Assembly (NCBI RefSeq): GCF_000349205.1
Contig: NZ_APHR01000059.1
Coordinates: 9-38,013 of the forward strand
Length of the DNA stretch: 38,005 nucleotides
Direction of reading: 5' to 3'
Source of the DNA: Methylophaga lonarensis MPL
GTDB lineage: Bacteria > Pseudomonadota > Gammaproteobacteria > Nitrosococcales > Methylophagaceae
Of the stretch, positions 10,994 to 19,950 are shown in pieces; within the stretch, counting starts at the first letter, position 1; each line of letters begins with the position of its first letter. The notes under the pieces were generated by a model. The model had not been told where the DNA came from. It searched no databases and saw nothing but the letters and a program-made list of their open reading frames with translations. Made by a program: the position numbers and the translations under genes.

Positions 10994-13900
10994 TTAAATT
11001 TCTGCCCATAATTTGTCGAGGCGTTTGGCCGAAGTCGGTCCACTGGTTTTCAATTCCTGAGCAAATACCGAGATGCGGAATTCTTCCAGCATCCAGCGAT
11101 ATTCAGCCAGTGCCGCTGAAGGTTTAGCCGTTGCTTTTTTCTGATAACGCTGCCAATGAGGCGCCACTTCAGCCATACGTTGACGATCCTTGGCAGGATC
11201 GACCAGAAGTTTATCGAGTCTTGAGCCAACCGCCTGACAATACACAGGCAATCGTCTCAGGGCACTATCCGGCATATCATGAATAAACCCCTGATAAACC
11301 AGACACTGCAATTGTTCACGGATGTCCTTGATGGCCGGCACCGCAGCCAGTGGAATATTACCGGTCAGACGTTTGGCGATTGCATGATAGGCGGCCAGCA
11401 CTTCAGCAATAATCTGCGCCAGTTCTGAGGCGATTTGTACCAATTGTCCTTTGCACTGTGCCAATCGTTGTTCAAAGTCCTGACGATGCTGTATTGGCTG
11501 TTGACCCAGCAGAAAGCAGCGATCGAAGGCGACGGCAATCAAATCATTTTTTAACTGATCGCAGGGCTTAATTTTGTCATCTGTGTCTGACTGATAGGGC
11601 GATGGTGGCACATTGGTATAGTGCAAACACATTTGCTGAATACCGGGCAGATGTTTGTTCAGGTATTTGACGGCATCCTGTTGTGCCAGCATGAATAATC
11701 GACGCAGCCCTAGTGGAGTTTGTTGATCAGCTTGTTGCTGGGTATCCAGCAACATCAAATCGACATATTCACCGCGATCAATCAAGGCCGGATAGGCAGT
11801 CATTTCCATACCGGATTGTTGTAGCGTGATCTGCCTTGGTAACTCATCAAAATCCCAGGAGTGAAGCCCTGTGCGTTCGTATTCGCTGTTGGGAAGTTGA
11901 CGAAAACTGGCGGCTGCTTCCTGCGCCCAGCGTTGTTTGAGTTGATGCAGGTCCCGACTTTCATCCAGTAATTTGCCTTGCTCATCGACCAGACGGAAGT
12001 TCATCTGCAAATACAATGGCAGTTCTTCGGTGTTCCATTGCGTCAGCGGAATTTCAACACCACTCAGTTTGCGAAGTTGCTCACTGAGCGCTGGCAGTAA
12101 GGCACCGGAATCAGGCGACAGCAATTGCAGGCATTTATCAGCGTATTGCGGCACTGGAATGAAGTGCCTGCGTAATGATTTGGGCAAACCTTTGAGTAAA
12201 TGAATAATCTTGTCACGCAACAGGCCCGGTACCAGCCATTCATAGCGCTCCTCACTGGTCTGGTTGAGCAGTGATAGGGGAATGGTCTGTGTGATGCCGT
12301 CATGTGTTTTGCCGGGCTCGAAATGGTATTCAAGCGGCAATGGCACACGGTTAACCAGCATTTGATCCGGAAAACTTTCAGCGGTGACTTGCTCAGCCTG
12401 ATGCTGCATTAAATGCTCGCGTTTCAGGAACAGGATGTCAGCCTGCTTTTGTTCGGCTTGCTTGCGCCACTTTTCAAAGCCCGCGCCGTTGATGATGTTG
12501 TCAGGGATGCGCTGACGATAGAAGTCAAACAGGGCGTCATCGTCGACCAGCACATCTCGGCGTCGAGATTTTTGTTCGAGCTGTTCAATGTCGGCAATCA
12601 GCTGACGGTTATGCCGGAAAAATTTGGCACGCGTTTCAAAGTCACCATTGACCAGTGCTTCACGAATAAAGATCTCATTGGCGACTGCAGGGTCCAAAGG
12701 TCCGTAATGGACTTTTCTGCGGTTGACCACGGGCAGCCCGAAAAGACTGACATTTTCGAATGCCACCACTTGTGCAGGCTTCTTCTCCCAATGCGGATCG
12801 GTGTACTGTCGCTTGACCAGTTCACCGGCAACCGGCTCAATCCACTCGGGTTCAATCTTGGCGACCAGTCTGGCATACAGTTGTCCAGTTTCTACCAGCT
12901 CGGCTGCCATCAGCCATTTGGGGCCTTTTTTGTGCAGGGCAGAACCGGGGAATATGCGTAGTTTTAGATTACGGGCACCTGTGTATTCAAACTTATCGGT
13001 TTTCATCGCAACATGGCTAAGTAAACCGGTCAGGAGTGCGCAATGAATTCTTTGGTAATCAGCCGCTTGCTGATTGAACTTGAAGCCAAGTTCATTGAGC
13101 TGAACATGCAGTTGCTGGTAGATATCCTGCCACTCGCGGAGTCGTAAAAACGACAAAAAATGTTCCCGGCAATAGCGACGAAATTTATTCTGACTCAGAT
13201 GTTTACGCTGCTTTTGTGCGTGGTTCCATAGTTTGATAAATGCTAAAAAGTCAGAGCGCTCATCCTTGTATTGACTGTGTGCTTCATCCGCGGCTTGCTG
13301 CTTGTCCATGGGCCGTTCTCGGGGATCCTGAATGCTCAGGGCACTGGCAATGATCAATACTTCCGTCAGGGCATTTTGATCGCCAGCTGCAACCAGCATT
13401 CTGGCAATTCTCGGATCCACCGGCAATCGGGCCAGTTGTCTGCCCACATTGGTAATCTGTCTGCGACGGGTGACGGCGCCGAGCTCTTCCAGCAAGCGGT
13501 AACCATCGTTGATCATTTTCTCCGGTGGTGGGTTGATAAAGGGAAACTTGGCAGGCTCTCCCAGTTTTAATGCTGCCATTTGCAAGATGACCGAAGCCAG
13601 GTTGGTGCGCAAGATTTCCGGATCAGTGAAAGCCGGTCTGGCCAGATAGTCGGCTTCGTCATAGAGGCGGATACATATGCCGGCAGCGACACGGCCACAG
13701 CGACCCGCCCGCTGATTGGCACTGGATTGAGAAATTTTCTCAATCGGAAGTCGCTGTACCTTGTTACGTACACTGTAGCGACTGATTCGGGCCAGGCCGG
13801 GATCGACGACGTAACGTATGCCGGGGACGGTCAGTGAGGTTTCGGCGACGTTGGTTGAGAGAATAATCCGCCGCTGTCCGCCAGTTTGAAAGACACGATT

Positions 13901-14884
13901 TTGTTCTGCGGCGGATTGCCTTGCGAATAATGGCAAAATTTGTGTCTTGGGCGGATGATGCTTGCGTAAGGCTTCCGATACATCGCGGATATCGCGTTCA
14001 CCAGACAGAAAGATCAGCACATCCCCAGGACCTTCCTTGCACAGCTCATCAACTGCCGCAACGATACCTTCGACAAAATCATAATCTTCAGAATCTTCAT
14101 CCTGACTCAACAGCGGCCGGTAACGGACTTCAACCGGATAGGTTCGGCCACTGATTTCGAGCACAGGCGCATTATCAAAATGTTTGGAAAAGCGCTCGGT
14201 ATCTATGGTTGCAGAGGTGATGATGACCTTGAGATCAGGGCGTTTCGGTAATAGTTGCTTGATATAGCCCAGCAGAAAGTCGATGTTCAGACTGCGTTCG
14301 TGGGCTTCGTCGATAATCAGCGTGTCGTATTGATTAAGAAACCGATCTGTCTGTGTCTCGGCAAGCAATATGCCGTCGGTCATCAATTTGACATAGCTGC
14401 GGTCACTGTTGACCTGGTCATGAAAGCGAACTTTGTAACCGACGACTTCGCCGATCTGACTATCCAGTTCTTCAGCGATTCGTGTTGCCACGGTTCTGGC
14501 GGCAATACGTCGCGGTTGGGTGTGGCCTATCAGGCCGGCAATGCCGCGACCAGATTCCAGGCAGATTTGAGGTAGCTGTGTTGTTTTACCCGAGCCGGTT
14601 TCACCACACAAAATGATGACTTGGTTGGCCTCGATGGCTTTGGCGATTTCATGGCGACGTTCAATTACCGGCAGATCTGCCGAGAATTTCGGCTGGGGTC
14701 GATGTGCCAGTCGCTGCTGGTAACGCTGCGATGAGTCTTGAAGTAATTTGGCAAGGGCAGAGACTTTTGACTCGGTAGGCTGTGACTGCCTGCCGAGTTC
14801 GCTTGCCAGCCGACGCAGCTTGTGCCGGTCGGCTATCATTGTTTTTTCTACCTGTTTTTCAAAGTCTTGCAAAAATTTATTCAC
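10994..14884 (-). CDS. hrpA: ATP-dependent RNA helicase HrpA
   Basis: HrpA is a DEAH-box RNA helicase acting in mRNA processing and in rescue of collided or stalled ribosomes. The 1296-residue length matches E. coli HrpA (1300). Motifs seen are Walker A GETGSGKTT (94-102), motif Ia HTQPRRIAARTVA, DEAH at 192-195 (TLIIDEAHERSLNIDF), SAT in IITSATIDTERFS, and motif VI QRAGRCGRV. The HrpA-type helicase C-terminal and DUF3418 regions follow (ending MLEEFRISVFAQELKT and PTSAKRLDKLW). The start is GTG at 14884; N-terminal homology to E. coli HrpA supports it despite a weak ribosome site. It is the last gene of the minus-strand series 17.4-11 kb. Confidence 0.96.
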   Translation of the reverse strand: MNKFLQDFEKQVEKTMIADRHKLRRLASELGRQSQPTESKVSALAKLLQDSSQRYQQRLAHRPQPKFSADLPVIERRHEIAKAIEANQVIILCGETGSGKTTQLPQICLESGRGIAGLIGHTQPRRIAARTVATRIAEELDSQIGEVVGYKVRFHDQVNSDRSYVKLMTDGILLAETQTDRFLNQYDTLIIDEAHERSLNIDFLLGYIKQLLPKRPDLKVIITSATIDTERFSKHFDNAPVLEISGRTYPVEVRYRPLLSQDEDSEDYDFVEGIVAAVDELCKEGPGDVLIFLSGERDIRDVSEALRKHHPPKTQILPLFARQSAAEQNRVFQTGGQRRIILSTNVAETSLTVPGIRYVVDPGLARISRYSVRNKVQRLPIEKISQSSANQRAGRCGRVAAGICIRLYDEADYLARPAFTDPEILRTNLASVILQMAALKLGEPAKFPFINPPPEKMINDGYRLLEELGAVTRRRQITNVGRQLARLPVDPRIARMLVAAGDQNALTEVLIIASALSIQDPRERPMDKQQAADEAHSQYKDERSDFLAFIKLWNHAQKQRKHLSQNKFRRYCREHFLSFLRLREWQDIYQQLHVQLNELGFKFNQQAADYQRIHCALLTGLLSHVAMKTDKFEYTGARNLKLRIFPGSALHKKGPKWLMAAELVETGQLYARLVAKIEPEWIEPVAGELVKRQYTDPHWEKKPAQVVAFENVSLFGLPVVNRRKVHYGPLDPAVANEIFIREALVNGDFETRAKFFRHNRQLIADIEQLEQKSRRRDVLVDDDALFDFYRQRIPDNIINGAGFEKWRKQAEQKQADILFLKREHLMQHQAEQVTAESFPDQMLVNRVPLPLEYHFEPGKTHDGITQTIPLSLLNQTSEERYEWLVPGLLRDKIIHLLKGLPKSLRRHFIPVPQYADKCLQLLSPDSGALLPALSEQLRKLSGVEIPLTQWNTEELPLYLQMNFRLVDEQGKLLDESRDLHQLKQRWAQEAAASFRQLPNSEYERTGLHSWDFDELPRQITLQQSGMEMTAYPALIDRGEYVDLMLLDTQQQADQQTPLGLRRLFMLAQQDAVKYLNKHLPGIQQMCLHYTNVPPSPYQSDTDDKIKPCDQLKNDLIAVAFDRCFLLGQQPIQHRQDFEQRLAQCKGQLVQIASELAQIIAEVLAAYHAIAKRLTGNIPLAAVPAIKDIREQLQCLVYQGFIHDMPDSALRRLPVYCQAVGSRLDKLLVDPAKDRQRMAEVAPHWQRYQKKATAKPSAALAEYRWMLEEFRISVFAQELKTSGPTSAKRLDKLWAEI

Positions 14885-14919
14885 GTACTGTGTAGATTCT
14901 TGAGTTGGCAGGACAGGAC

Positions 14920-15933
14920 TTACATCGTCCAGGACAGCGACACAGTATATTTGAAATCATTTTTGTTGATACCTGATTCGGTCTCGGAATCGTACTCGTT
15001 GGTCAGGCCCACTCTGAGCGCGATACCGGCAAGGGTATTCAAATCAAGAATCCAGTCGAGCGAGGTCAAATTACGATATTCGCCCATATCTTCCAGACTA
15101 GGGTAGAGGGTGTTGGCAAAAGCAATACGCTGCGTTGAGTTAATTTTCCAACGTGTTTCAACGCCAATCAAACCTTCCGGCGTAAAGTCTTCACGATCAC
15201 CACCAAAAGTCTGACTGAAACCCAGACCTGAACGGCCCAGCAACAACCAGTTTTCTGTGTCGACAAATTCATAACCAAGACCGGCATTGCCCGCGACACG
15301 ATAATCCCAGTCTCTGAACTCATCCAGATCCAGTCGTCCGCCTGCAAAGCTGAACCATTGAGACTGTGGTCTCAGCCAGTCACGATTGATGCTTGAGTAA
15401 AAGCTGTGATCTGACAGTTCACCCTCGGAAGTGCTTCGGTAATAAGCGTTACGCCAGTTAATACGAGTACGTTCATTGTTGAGTTCAGCAATGAATGCCA
15501 CATTGAGTTTATTGTTTTTCGATTTGCCTGCAGAGCCTGCCAGACCTGCATCAAGTCGTCGGTCCCAGCCAACCAGCCAGCCTGTGCCCATGAAGCCGTT
15601 GTCTTCAGGTGTCATGGTCAGTGCTTCTGCTACAACTTCAGCTTCGGTCTCCGCTTCAGCGATAGACTCAGGCGGTTCATCGATCAACGGCATCGGCTCA
15701 ATCACCGGGGTACGCTGGGCAAGCCCCTCAAAATCTGTGCGGATTTGGCTGATTTTATTGTTGGCGATGGTTAATTGACCAAGCAGTTCATGAGTGATCA
15801 CCACCGACTGTTCTGTTCTTGATTCAAGATAGCCTTTGAGTTGATCACCGTTACTGAGTATCAGGGTGACGGGAGCTGAGAAGACACTGGCTGGAAACAG
15901 GGTGGTAAGGAAAGCGATGGTTCTGAGCTGCAC
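14920..15933 (-). CDS. DUF481-family outer-membrane-type protein
   Basis: The protein (about 337 residues) has a signal peptide if started at GTG 15933: MQLRTIAFLTTLFPASVFSA, then mature APVTLILSNGDQLKG. I prefer this start because AAGGA stands about ten bases upstream. The longer frame from 15984 begins inside a hairpin and would spoil the signal peptide. An N-terminal small beta domain (SNGDQLKGYLESRTEQSVVI) and a Glu/Ala-rich linker (IAEAEAEAEVVAEA-like) are followed by a long C-terminal region of alternating beta strands. It ends in a hydrophobic pattern with a terminal aromatic residue (YTVSLSWTM), as in DUF481 (salt-induced outer membrane, YdiY) proteins. Function is unknown; an outer-membrane beta-barrel is inferred. 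Confidence 0.8.
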   Translation of the reverse strand: MQLRTIAFLTTLFPASVFSAPVTLILSNGDQLKGYLESRTEQSVVITHELLGQLTIANNKISQIRTDFEGLAQRTPVIEPMPLIDEPPESIAEAETEAEVVAEALTMTPEDNGFMGTGWLVGWDRRLDAGLAGSAGKSKNNKLNVAFIAELNNERTRINWRNAYYRSTSEGELSDHSFYSSINRDWLRPQSQWFSFAGGRLDLDEFRDWDYRVAGNAGLGYEFVDTENWLLLGRSGLGFSQTFGGDREDFTPEGLIGVETRWKINSTQRIAFANTLYPSLEDMGEYRNLTSLDWILDLNTLAGIALRVGLTNEYDSETESGINKNDFKYTVSLSWTM

Positions 15934-15977
15934 GATAAAAAAATCCTTATTGAGAGCAAGTTTGTTAATGAATGATA

Positions 15978-15999
15978 CCGCCATGTCATCACATGGCGG
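15978..15999. terminator. 9-bp stem-loop between the pentapeptide and DUF481 genes
   Basis: CCGCCATGT (15978-15986) pairs with ACATGGCGG (15991-15999) around the loop CATC. It lies 24 bases beyond the stop of the pentapeptide-repeat gene. The T-run (GTTTT) follows on the plus strand, where no gene reads through; on the minus strand, the direction of the genes, only a weak T content follows. It is probably a partial terminator or processing element. It also argues against the ATG at 15984 as the DUF481 start. Confidence 0.5.
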
Positions 16000-16023
16000 G
16001 TTTTGCGAACTGAAAGCTGGTGT

Positions 16024-16494
16024 TTAGCAGCCTTCGTTGTTGATACTGCCGTCAGGCATTGTGGTATTGCAGTATGTGATGCCTCGCATGTGGGCATTTT
16101 CCATTTTTGCACCGGTCAGGTCAGCATCAGTCAAATCAGTAAAAATCAGGTGGGCTCTTTCCAGATTGGTATTGCGTAAATTGGCACCAATCAACTGTGC
16201 ATAATCCAGCAGCGCTCCAGAAAGATCGGCACCTTCAAGATTGGCACCATGCATTCTGGAGTGGGTGAACCAGACGCCTTTCAGGTTACTGCCACTAAAG
16301 TTGGTGCCTCTGAGAATGGCTTCACTGATATCAACACCTGCAAAATCGTGGTTACTGAAATCCTCATTACTGAGATTGCAGTAGTTGCAATATCCCTGGT
16401 TCAGCAAGCGATTAATGAATGCCTGATTCGGGTTGGTTTGCGCCATTACCGAGCTGCTGAGCACGATACCTGCTAATGCCAGAACTGATTTCAT
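16024..16494 (-). CDS. Exported pentapeptide-repeat protein
   Basis: The 156-residue protein has a signal peptide (MKSVLALAGIVLSSSVMA, cleavage near residue 18). An N-terminal CNYCNLSNEDFSNHDF segment precedes at least a dozen A(D/N)LXX pentapeptide repeats (TNFSG SNLKG ... ANLEG ADLSG ALLDY AQLIG ANLRN TNLER AHLIF TDLTD ADLTG). These fold as a right-handed quadrilateral beta-helix. Most pentapeptide proteins are cytoplasmic, so export is notable. Four cysteines (two in CNYC, then one in ITYCNTT and the final C) could give disulphides in the periplasm. AGGAG lies seven bases before the ATG. Function is unknown. Confidence 0.88.
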   Translation of the reverse strand: MKSVLALAGIVLSSSVMAQTNPNQAFINRLLNQGYCNYCNLSNEDFSNHDFAGVDISEAILRGTNFSGSNLKGVWFTHSRMHGANLEGADLSGALLDYAQLIGANLRNTNLERAHLIFTDLTDADLTGAKMENAHMRGITYCNTTMPDGSINNEGC

Positions 16495-16519
16495 TCGAAG
16501 TCTCCTGCGTTAGAGTCTG

Positions 16520-17110
16520 TTATTGCCAACCATCTGTGAAAAAATGATCCTCGAGTGGACGACGTTGTCTTGGCTGTAATTCTCGTTCAGCCTGTTCTGC
16601 ACTGAGTGCAGACTCCGGCAGGGCATGGCCAATTGCAATCATTGACCACAGTGAAATCTCTTCCGGAATGGAAAATGCGCTACGCAGTTTGTCTGCCTCG
16701 AAGCCGCCCATTTGATGAGACATCAAACCCAGTGCAGTTGCCTGTAGGCAAAGGCTAACACTGGCGGCACCTGTGTCGTAGCCAGTCCAGCGGTTTTTTT
16801 TGTCGTTGTGAGTGAAGTTTGGCACCGATGCGGCCAGAATCAAGACAGGCGCATCTTTTGCCCATTCCTGATTACCCGGTACCAGACAATCAAGCGCTTT
16901 CTGCCAGGCTGAGGCGTTTTCAAATTTATTCCAGACAATAAACCGCCAAGGTGCATCGCCGAAGCAGGAAGGTGCCCAGCGAGCGGCTTCGCACAGTTTG
17001 ATGATGTCTTCCTGACTCACTGGTTGATTGCCGTCATAGGCGCGACCACTCCAGCGATTAGCCATAATCGGCGCGATTTCATGTGCGGTTTGGGCAGGTT
17101 TATGAATCAT
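16520..17110 (-). CDS. Nitroreductase-family FMN oxidoreductase
   Basis: The 196-residue protein has the nitroreductase FMN-binding N-terminus (ANRWSGRAYDGNQPVSQEDI), then EAARWAPSCFGDAPWRFIVW, the TGYDTGAASVSLCLQATALGLMSHQMGGF segment and the C-terminal WSMIAIGHALPES. The family reduces nitro compounds, quinones or flavins using NAD(P)H; the substrate here cannot be told. An upstream ATG-like start at 17125 is open, but I use ATG 17110 because AAAGGAG lies just before it and homology begins there. It starts 11 bases after the yhbY stop, so the two are likely co-transcribed. Confidence 0.9.
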   Translation of the reverse strand: MIHKPAQTAHEIAPIMANRWSGRAYDGNQPVSQEDIIKLCEAARWAPSCFGDAPWRFIVWNKFENASAWQKALDCLVPGNQEWAKDAPVLILAASVPNFTHNDKKNRWTGYDTGAASVSLCLQATALGLMSHQMGGFEADKLRSAFSIPEEISLWSMIAIGHALPESALSAEQAERELQPRQRRPLEDHFFTDGWQ

Positions 17111-17121
17111 AGAATCTCCTT

Positions 17122-17415
17122 TCAACGTGGCAGTGTGATTTGAGGCTCAGTCGAGGCACGATAAAATCCACCAATGTTGCCGATCACCAAGACCAGGTCG
17201 GATCGGGTTTCTGTTGCGATATCTTCAAGCATTTTCTTGCGCTCATCGCGGTCCTGGCCGCTGACTCTGACTTTGATGAGCTCGTGATGTGTCAGCGCAT
17301 TATCGATTTCGGCCAAAACAGCCGGAGTCAGGCCGTTGTTGCCAATCATCACCACGGGTTTGAGGTTGTGGGCAAGACCTTTAAGATAGCGCTTTTGCTT
17401 GTCGGTAACAGACAT
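17122..17415 (-). CDS. yhbY: YhbY-family RNA-binding protein (CRM domain)
   Basis: YhbY is a small CRM-domain protein that binds pre-50S ribosomal particles. The 97-residue protein is full length, with the KRYLKGLAHNLKPVVMIGNNGLTPAVLAEIDNALTHHELIKV pattern. The GxxG loop (IGNNGLT) and the C-terminal VLVIGNIGGFYR are the usual family features. In E. coli yhbY is divergent from the rlmE-ftsH genes; here the divergent neighbour is another 23S rRNA methyltransferase gene, rlmKL. A minus-strand TATAAT-like box (17441-17446) stands about 26-31 bases upstream. Confidence 0.92.
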   Translation of the reverse strand: MSVTDKQKRYLKGLAHNLKPVVMIGNNGLTPAVLAEIDNALTHHELIKVRVSGQDRDERKKMLEDIATETRSDLVLVIGNIGGFYRASTEPQITLPR

Positions 17416-17440
17416 TGAGTGAACCTGCGATAAATCAATG

Positions 17441-17446
17441 ATTATA
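17441..17446 (-). promoter_or_regulatory. Probable -10 box for yhbY
   Basis: ATTATA on the plus strand reads TATAAT towards yhbY, about 26 bases before its start codon. A -35 element is not convincing. Confidence 0.35.
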
Positions 17447-17641
17447 GCAGCATCGCGGTGCCAAACACTTCACCAGAAGCTTTGTTTTTGTGCAAAACCA
17501 GAGTTATGCAGTTCCCTGCATCTGGCTGAGTACACAGCTTCTGGACAATGACTTGGGTCGGGGAGTTTCGTCTCAGGCAATCTAAATCAGCAGTACAGTG
17601 TCTGACAGCGAACATGCAGAGCTTTTACTGGCAGTAATCGC

Positions 17642-17647
17642 TATAAT
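17642..17647 (+). promoter_or_regulatory. Probable -10 box for rlmKL
   Basis: A perfect TATAAT lies 70 bases before the chosen rlmKL start codon. No TTGACA-like -35 is present 16-18 bases upstream, so the promoter may depend on an activator or be weak. Confidence 0.4.
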
Positions 17648-17716
17648 GCAGCCCTTGTTGGACTTGCCTTGAACGGGCGAGCAGAGACTGCAAGTCGCTT
17701 GACTCCGGGACGCCTG

Positions 17717-19933
17717 ATGACTACACACAAATTTACTGTTACCACTGCGCGAGGCATGTTGCCATTATTGGCCGATGAGCTGCGCCGCCTTGGGATTTCG
17801 AACACCAGGCAAGAACAGGGCAGTATTCGTTTCACCGGTTCGCTTGAAGATGCTTATCGGTTTTGCCTGTGGTCGCGAGTGGCGATACGGGTGCTGATGC
17901 CGATTGCACACTTTGCAGCCGAAACTCCAGAACAACTCTACGATGGTGTCAAAGCCATTGCCTGGGAAGAGCATCTTGAAGCGGAAGGTTCGACACTGGC
18001 AGTTGATTTCAATAGTTTTCGTTCCAAAATCAAACACACTCAATATGGTGCCCAAAAAGTCAAAGATGCGATTGTCGATCGCTTTCGCGAACAAAGCGGC
18101 CATCGTCCCTCAGTAGAACTGTTTCAACCGGATCTACGCATCAATGTCTATCTGAAACATAACCAGGCCATCGTCAGCATTGACCTGTCCGGCGAAAGTT
18201 TGCACAAGCGTGGCTATCGTCAGCAACAAACCGAGGCGCCATTGAAAGAAAATCTGGCAGCAGCGATTTTGCTGAGTGCTGAGTGGTCGCGTTTATCCAG
18301 GCAGGGCTGGGGCTTGCTGGATCCGATGTGTGGTTCAGGCACCTTCCTGATCGAAGCTGCCATGATAGCTGCGGATATTGCACCGGGTATCGGTCGGGAA
18401 TATTTCGGCTTTCTCTACTGGAAACAACATGACAAACCTGCCTGGCAACAGCTCAAGGCAGATGCTGAGAGGCGTCGTCATGCTGGCTTGAGTCGGATGC
18501 CCATGATCGTGGGAGGAGATATTGATGCCACCGCAGTGGCAGCGGCATTGAGCAACATTGAACAGGCAGGATTGCAGGGACGAATTCAGGTATTCGAACG
18601 ACAATTACTTGATTGGCCAGCAGAAGCCTCACAGTTGCCTGCCGCAGGCTTACTGGTCTGCAATCCTCCTTACGGTGAGCGGATCGGCCAGCGCGACGAG
18701 TTGCATTATCTCTATGACAGTGTCGGCAATATCATTCAGGAGAGTCTGCCCGGCTGGCGTAGTGCCATCATCACAGACAACCCGGAACTTGGAAAATTTA
18801 CTGGCCTGACTTTGTTTGATCGCATTCCGTTTGATAACGGTCCGATTGCCTGTGAAGTGCTCTATTACCGAGCGGTCAAACCTGTCACGCTGACTGAACG
18901 GACGCAAGCAGCAACTCAGATAAGGGAAACAACAGAAGCAGCACAGGACAATACCAGTCGTCCGCAAGTTGAAATTTCCGAGCAGGGACGAATGTTTGCC
19001 AATCGTCTGGGCAAAAATTACAAACATCTGGCCAAATGGGCACGTAAAAACAATGTCAGCTGTTATCGGGTTTACGATGCTGACCTGCCTGACTACGCCG
19101 CAGCCATTGATGTCTATGCCGATCATGTTCACGTTCAGGAATACGCGCCTCCGAAAAAGATAGATCCGCTCAAAGCCACTGAAAGGCTTACCGAAATGAT
19201 GCAGATTATTCCCGAAGTACTGTCAGTGCCCGCCTCACAAGTCGCGCTGAAAGTGCGTCAACGTCAGTCCGGTAAACAGCAATACGAAGCTCAGGCGGCG
19301 ATGAGACAGCGTTTTGCCGTCGATGAGAATGGCTTGAAGTTCTGGGTGAATCTGACCGATTATCTGGATACTGGACTGTTTCTGGACCATCGATTGACCA
19401 GACAGATGGTCGCCGAACAATGTAAGGGCAAGGATTTTCTTAATCTGTTTGCCTATACCGGATCGGCAACGGTCTACGCTGCCGCAGCTGGAGCTGCTTC
19501 AACAACCAGTGTGGATATGTCCAACACCTACCTCAACTGGGCTCAAGACAATCTATTGCTGAATAAACTGGATGGACCTCAACATCATTTTATTCGGGCG
19601 AACTGTATCGACTGGTTGACGCAAGCCCGTGAACAGCAGCAGCGTTATGACGTGATTTTTCTGGATCCACCGACCTTTTCCAATTCAAGCAGAATGGAAG
19701 GCGTATTTGATGTCCAGCGTGATCATGTGGAATTAATCTGGTCCTGCATCAAGATTATGCGTCCTGATGGGCTGTTGTTCTTTTCGACCAACCGACGTGA
19801 CTTTAAACTCGATAAAAAAGCGCTGGAGGCCCTGAATATTGACAATATCAGCCGTGCTACCTTGCCAGCGGATTTTGAGAAAAATCCCAAAATCCACTAC
19901 TGCTGGAAAATTTCAAAGGACAAGCATCGCTGA
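17717..19933 (+). CDS. rlmL: Bifunctional 23S rRNA methyltransferase RlmKL
   Basis: The fused enzyme methylates G2445 (N2, RlmL half) and G2069 (N7, RlmK half) of 23S rRNA. The 738-residue protein has an N-terminal ferredoxin-like/THUMP region (about 5-160), then the RlmL methyltransferase domain with SAM motif LDPMCGSGTF (201-210) and catalytic NPPYGER (316-322). A variable Gln/Thr-rich linker (ATQIRETTEAAQDN) leads to the RlmK half, with QGRMFANRLGKNYKHLAKWARK, LNLFAYTGSATVYAAAAGA and FLDPPTFSNS. The start is ATG 17717; an upstream in-frame ATG at 17669 adds 16 residues without homology. Its 3' end faces the ParA gene with a 17-base gap. Confidence 0.97.
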   Translation: MTTHKFTVTTARGMLPLLADELRRLGISNTRQEQGSIRFTGSLEDAYRFCLWSRVAIRVLMPIAHFAAETPEQLYDGVKAIAWEEHLEAEGSTLAVDFNSFRSKIKHTQYGAQKVKDAIVDRFREQSGHRPSVELFQPDLRINVYLKHNQAIVSIDLSGESLHKRGYRQQQTEAPLKENLAAAILLSAEWSRLSRQGWGLLDPMCGSGTFLIEAAMIAADIAPGIGREYFGFLYWKQHDKPAWQQLKADAERRRHAGLSRMPMIVGGDIDATAVAAALSNIEQAGLQGRIQVFERQLLDWPAEASQLPAAGLLVCNPPYGERIGQRDELHYLYDSVGNIIQESLPGWRSAIITDNPELGKFTGLTLFDRIPFDNGPIACEVLYYRAVKPVTLTERTQAATQIRETTEAAQDNTSRPQVEISEQGRMFANRLGKNYKHLAKWARKNNVSCYRVYDADLPDYAAAIDVYADHVHVQEYAPPKKIDPLKATERLTEMMQIIPEVLSVPASQVALKVRQRQSGKQQYEAQAAMRQRFAVDENGLKFWVNLTDYLDTGLFLDHRLTRQMVAEQCKGKDFLNLFAYTGSATVYAAAAGAASTTSVDMSNTYLNWAQDNLLLNKLDGPQHHFIRANCIDWLTQAREQQQRYDVIFLDPPTFSNSSRMEGVFDVQRDHVELIWSCIKIMRPDGLLFFSTNRRDFKLDKKALEALNIDNISRATLPADFEKNPKIHYCWKISKDKHR

Positions 19934-19950
19934 AACCCAGACGGGCGCTG

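Larger units (their letters stand above)
17416..17716. other. 301-base divergent intergenic region between yhbY and rlmKL
   Basis: No coding sequence is supported. Each gene has a TATAAT match in the correct orientation: 17441-17446 on the minus strand for yhbY and 17642-17647 on the plus strand for rlmKL. Neither has a good -35 at the usual distance. About 190 bases between them remain unexplained, with no clear hairpin or repeat that I could see. Confidence 0.6.

Noticed and set aside
12413-12961. 182-codon plus-strand frame inside hrpA
   Set aside because: It is opposite to a complete HrpA coding sequence and lacks any family signature. Its length is explained by codon bias on the other strand.
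18650-19132. 160-codon minus-strand frame inside rlmKL
   Set aside because: It is a shadow of the RlmL/RlmK junction with no independent evidence.
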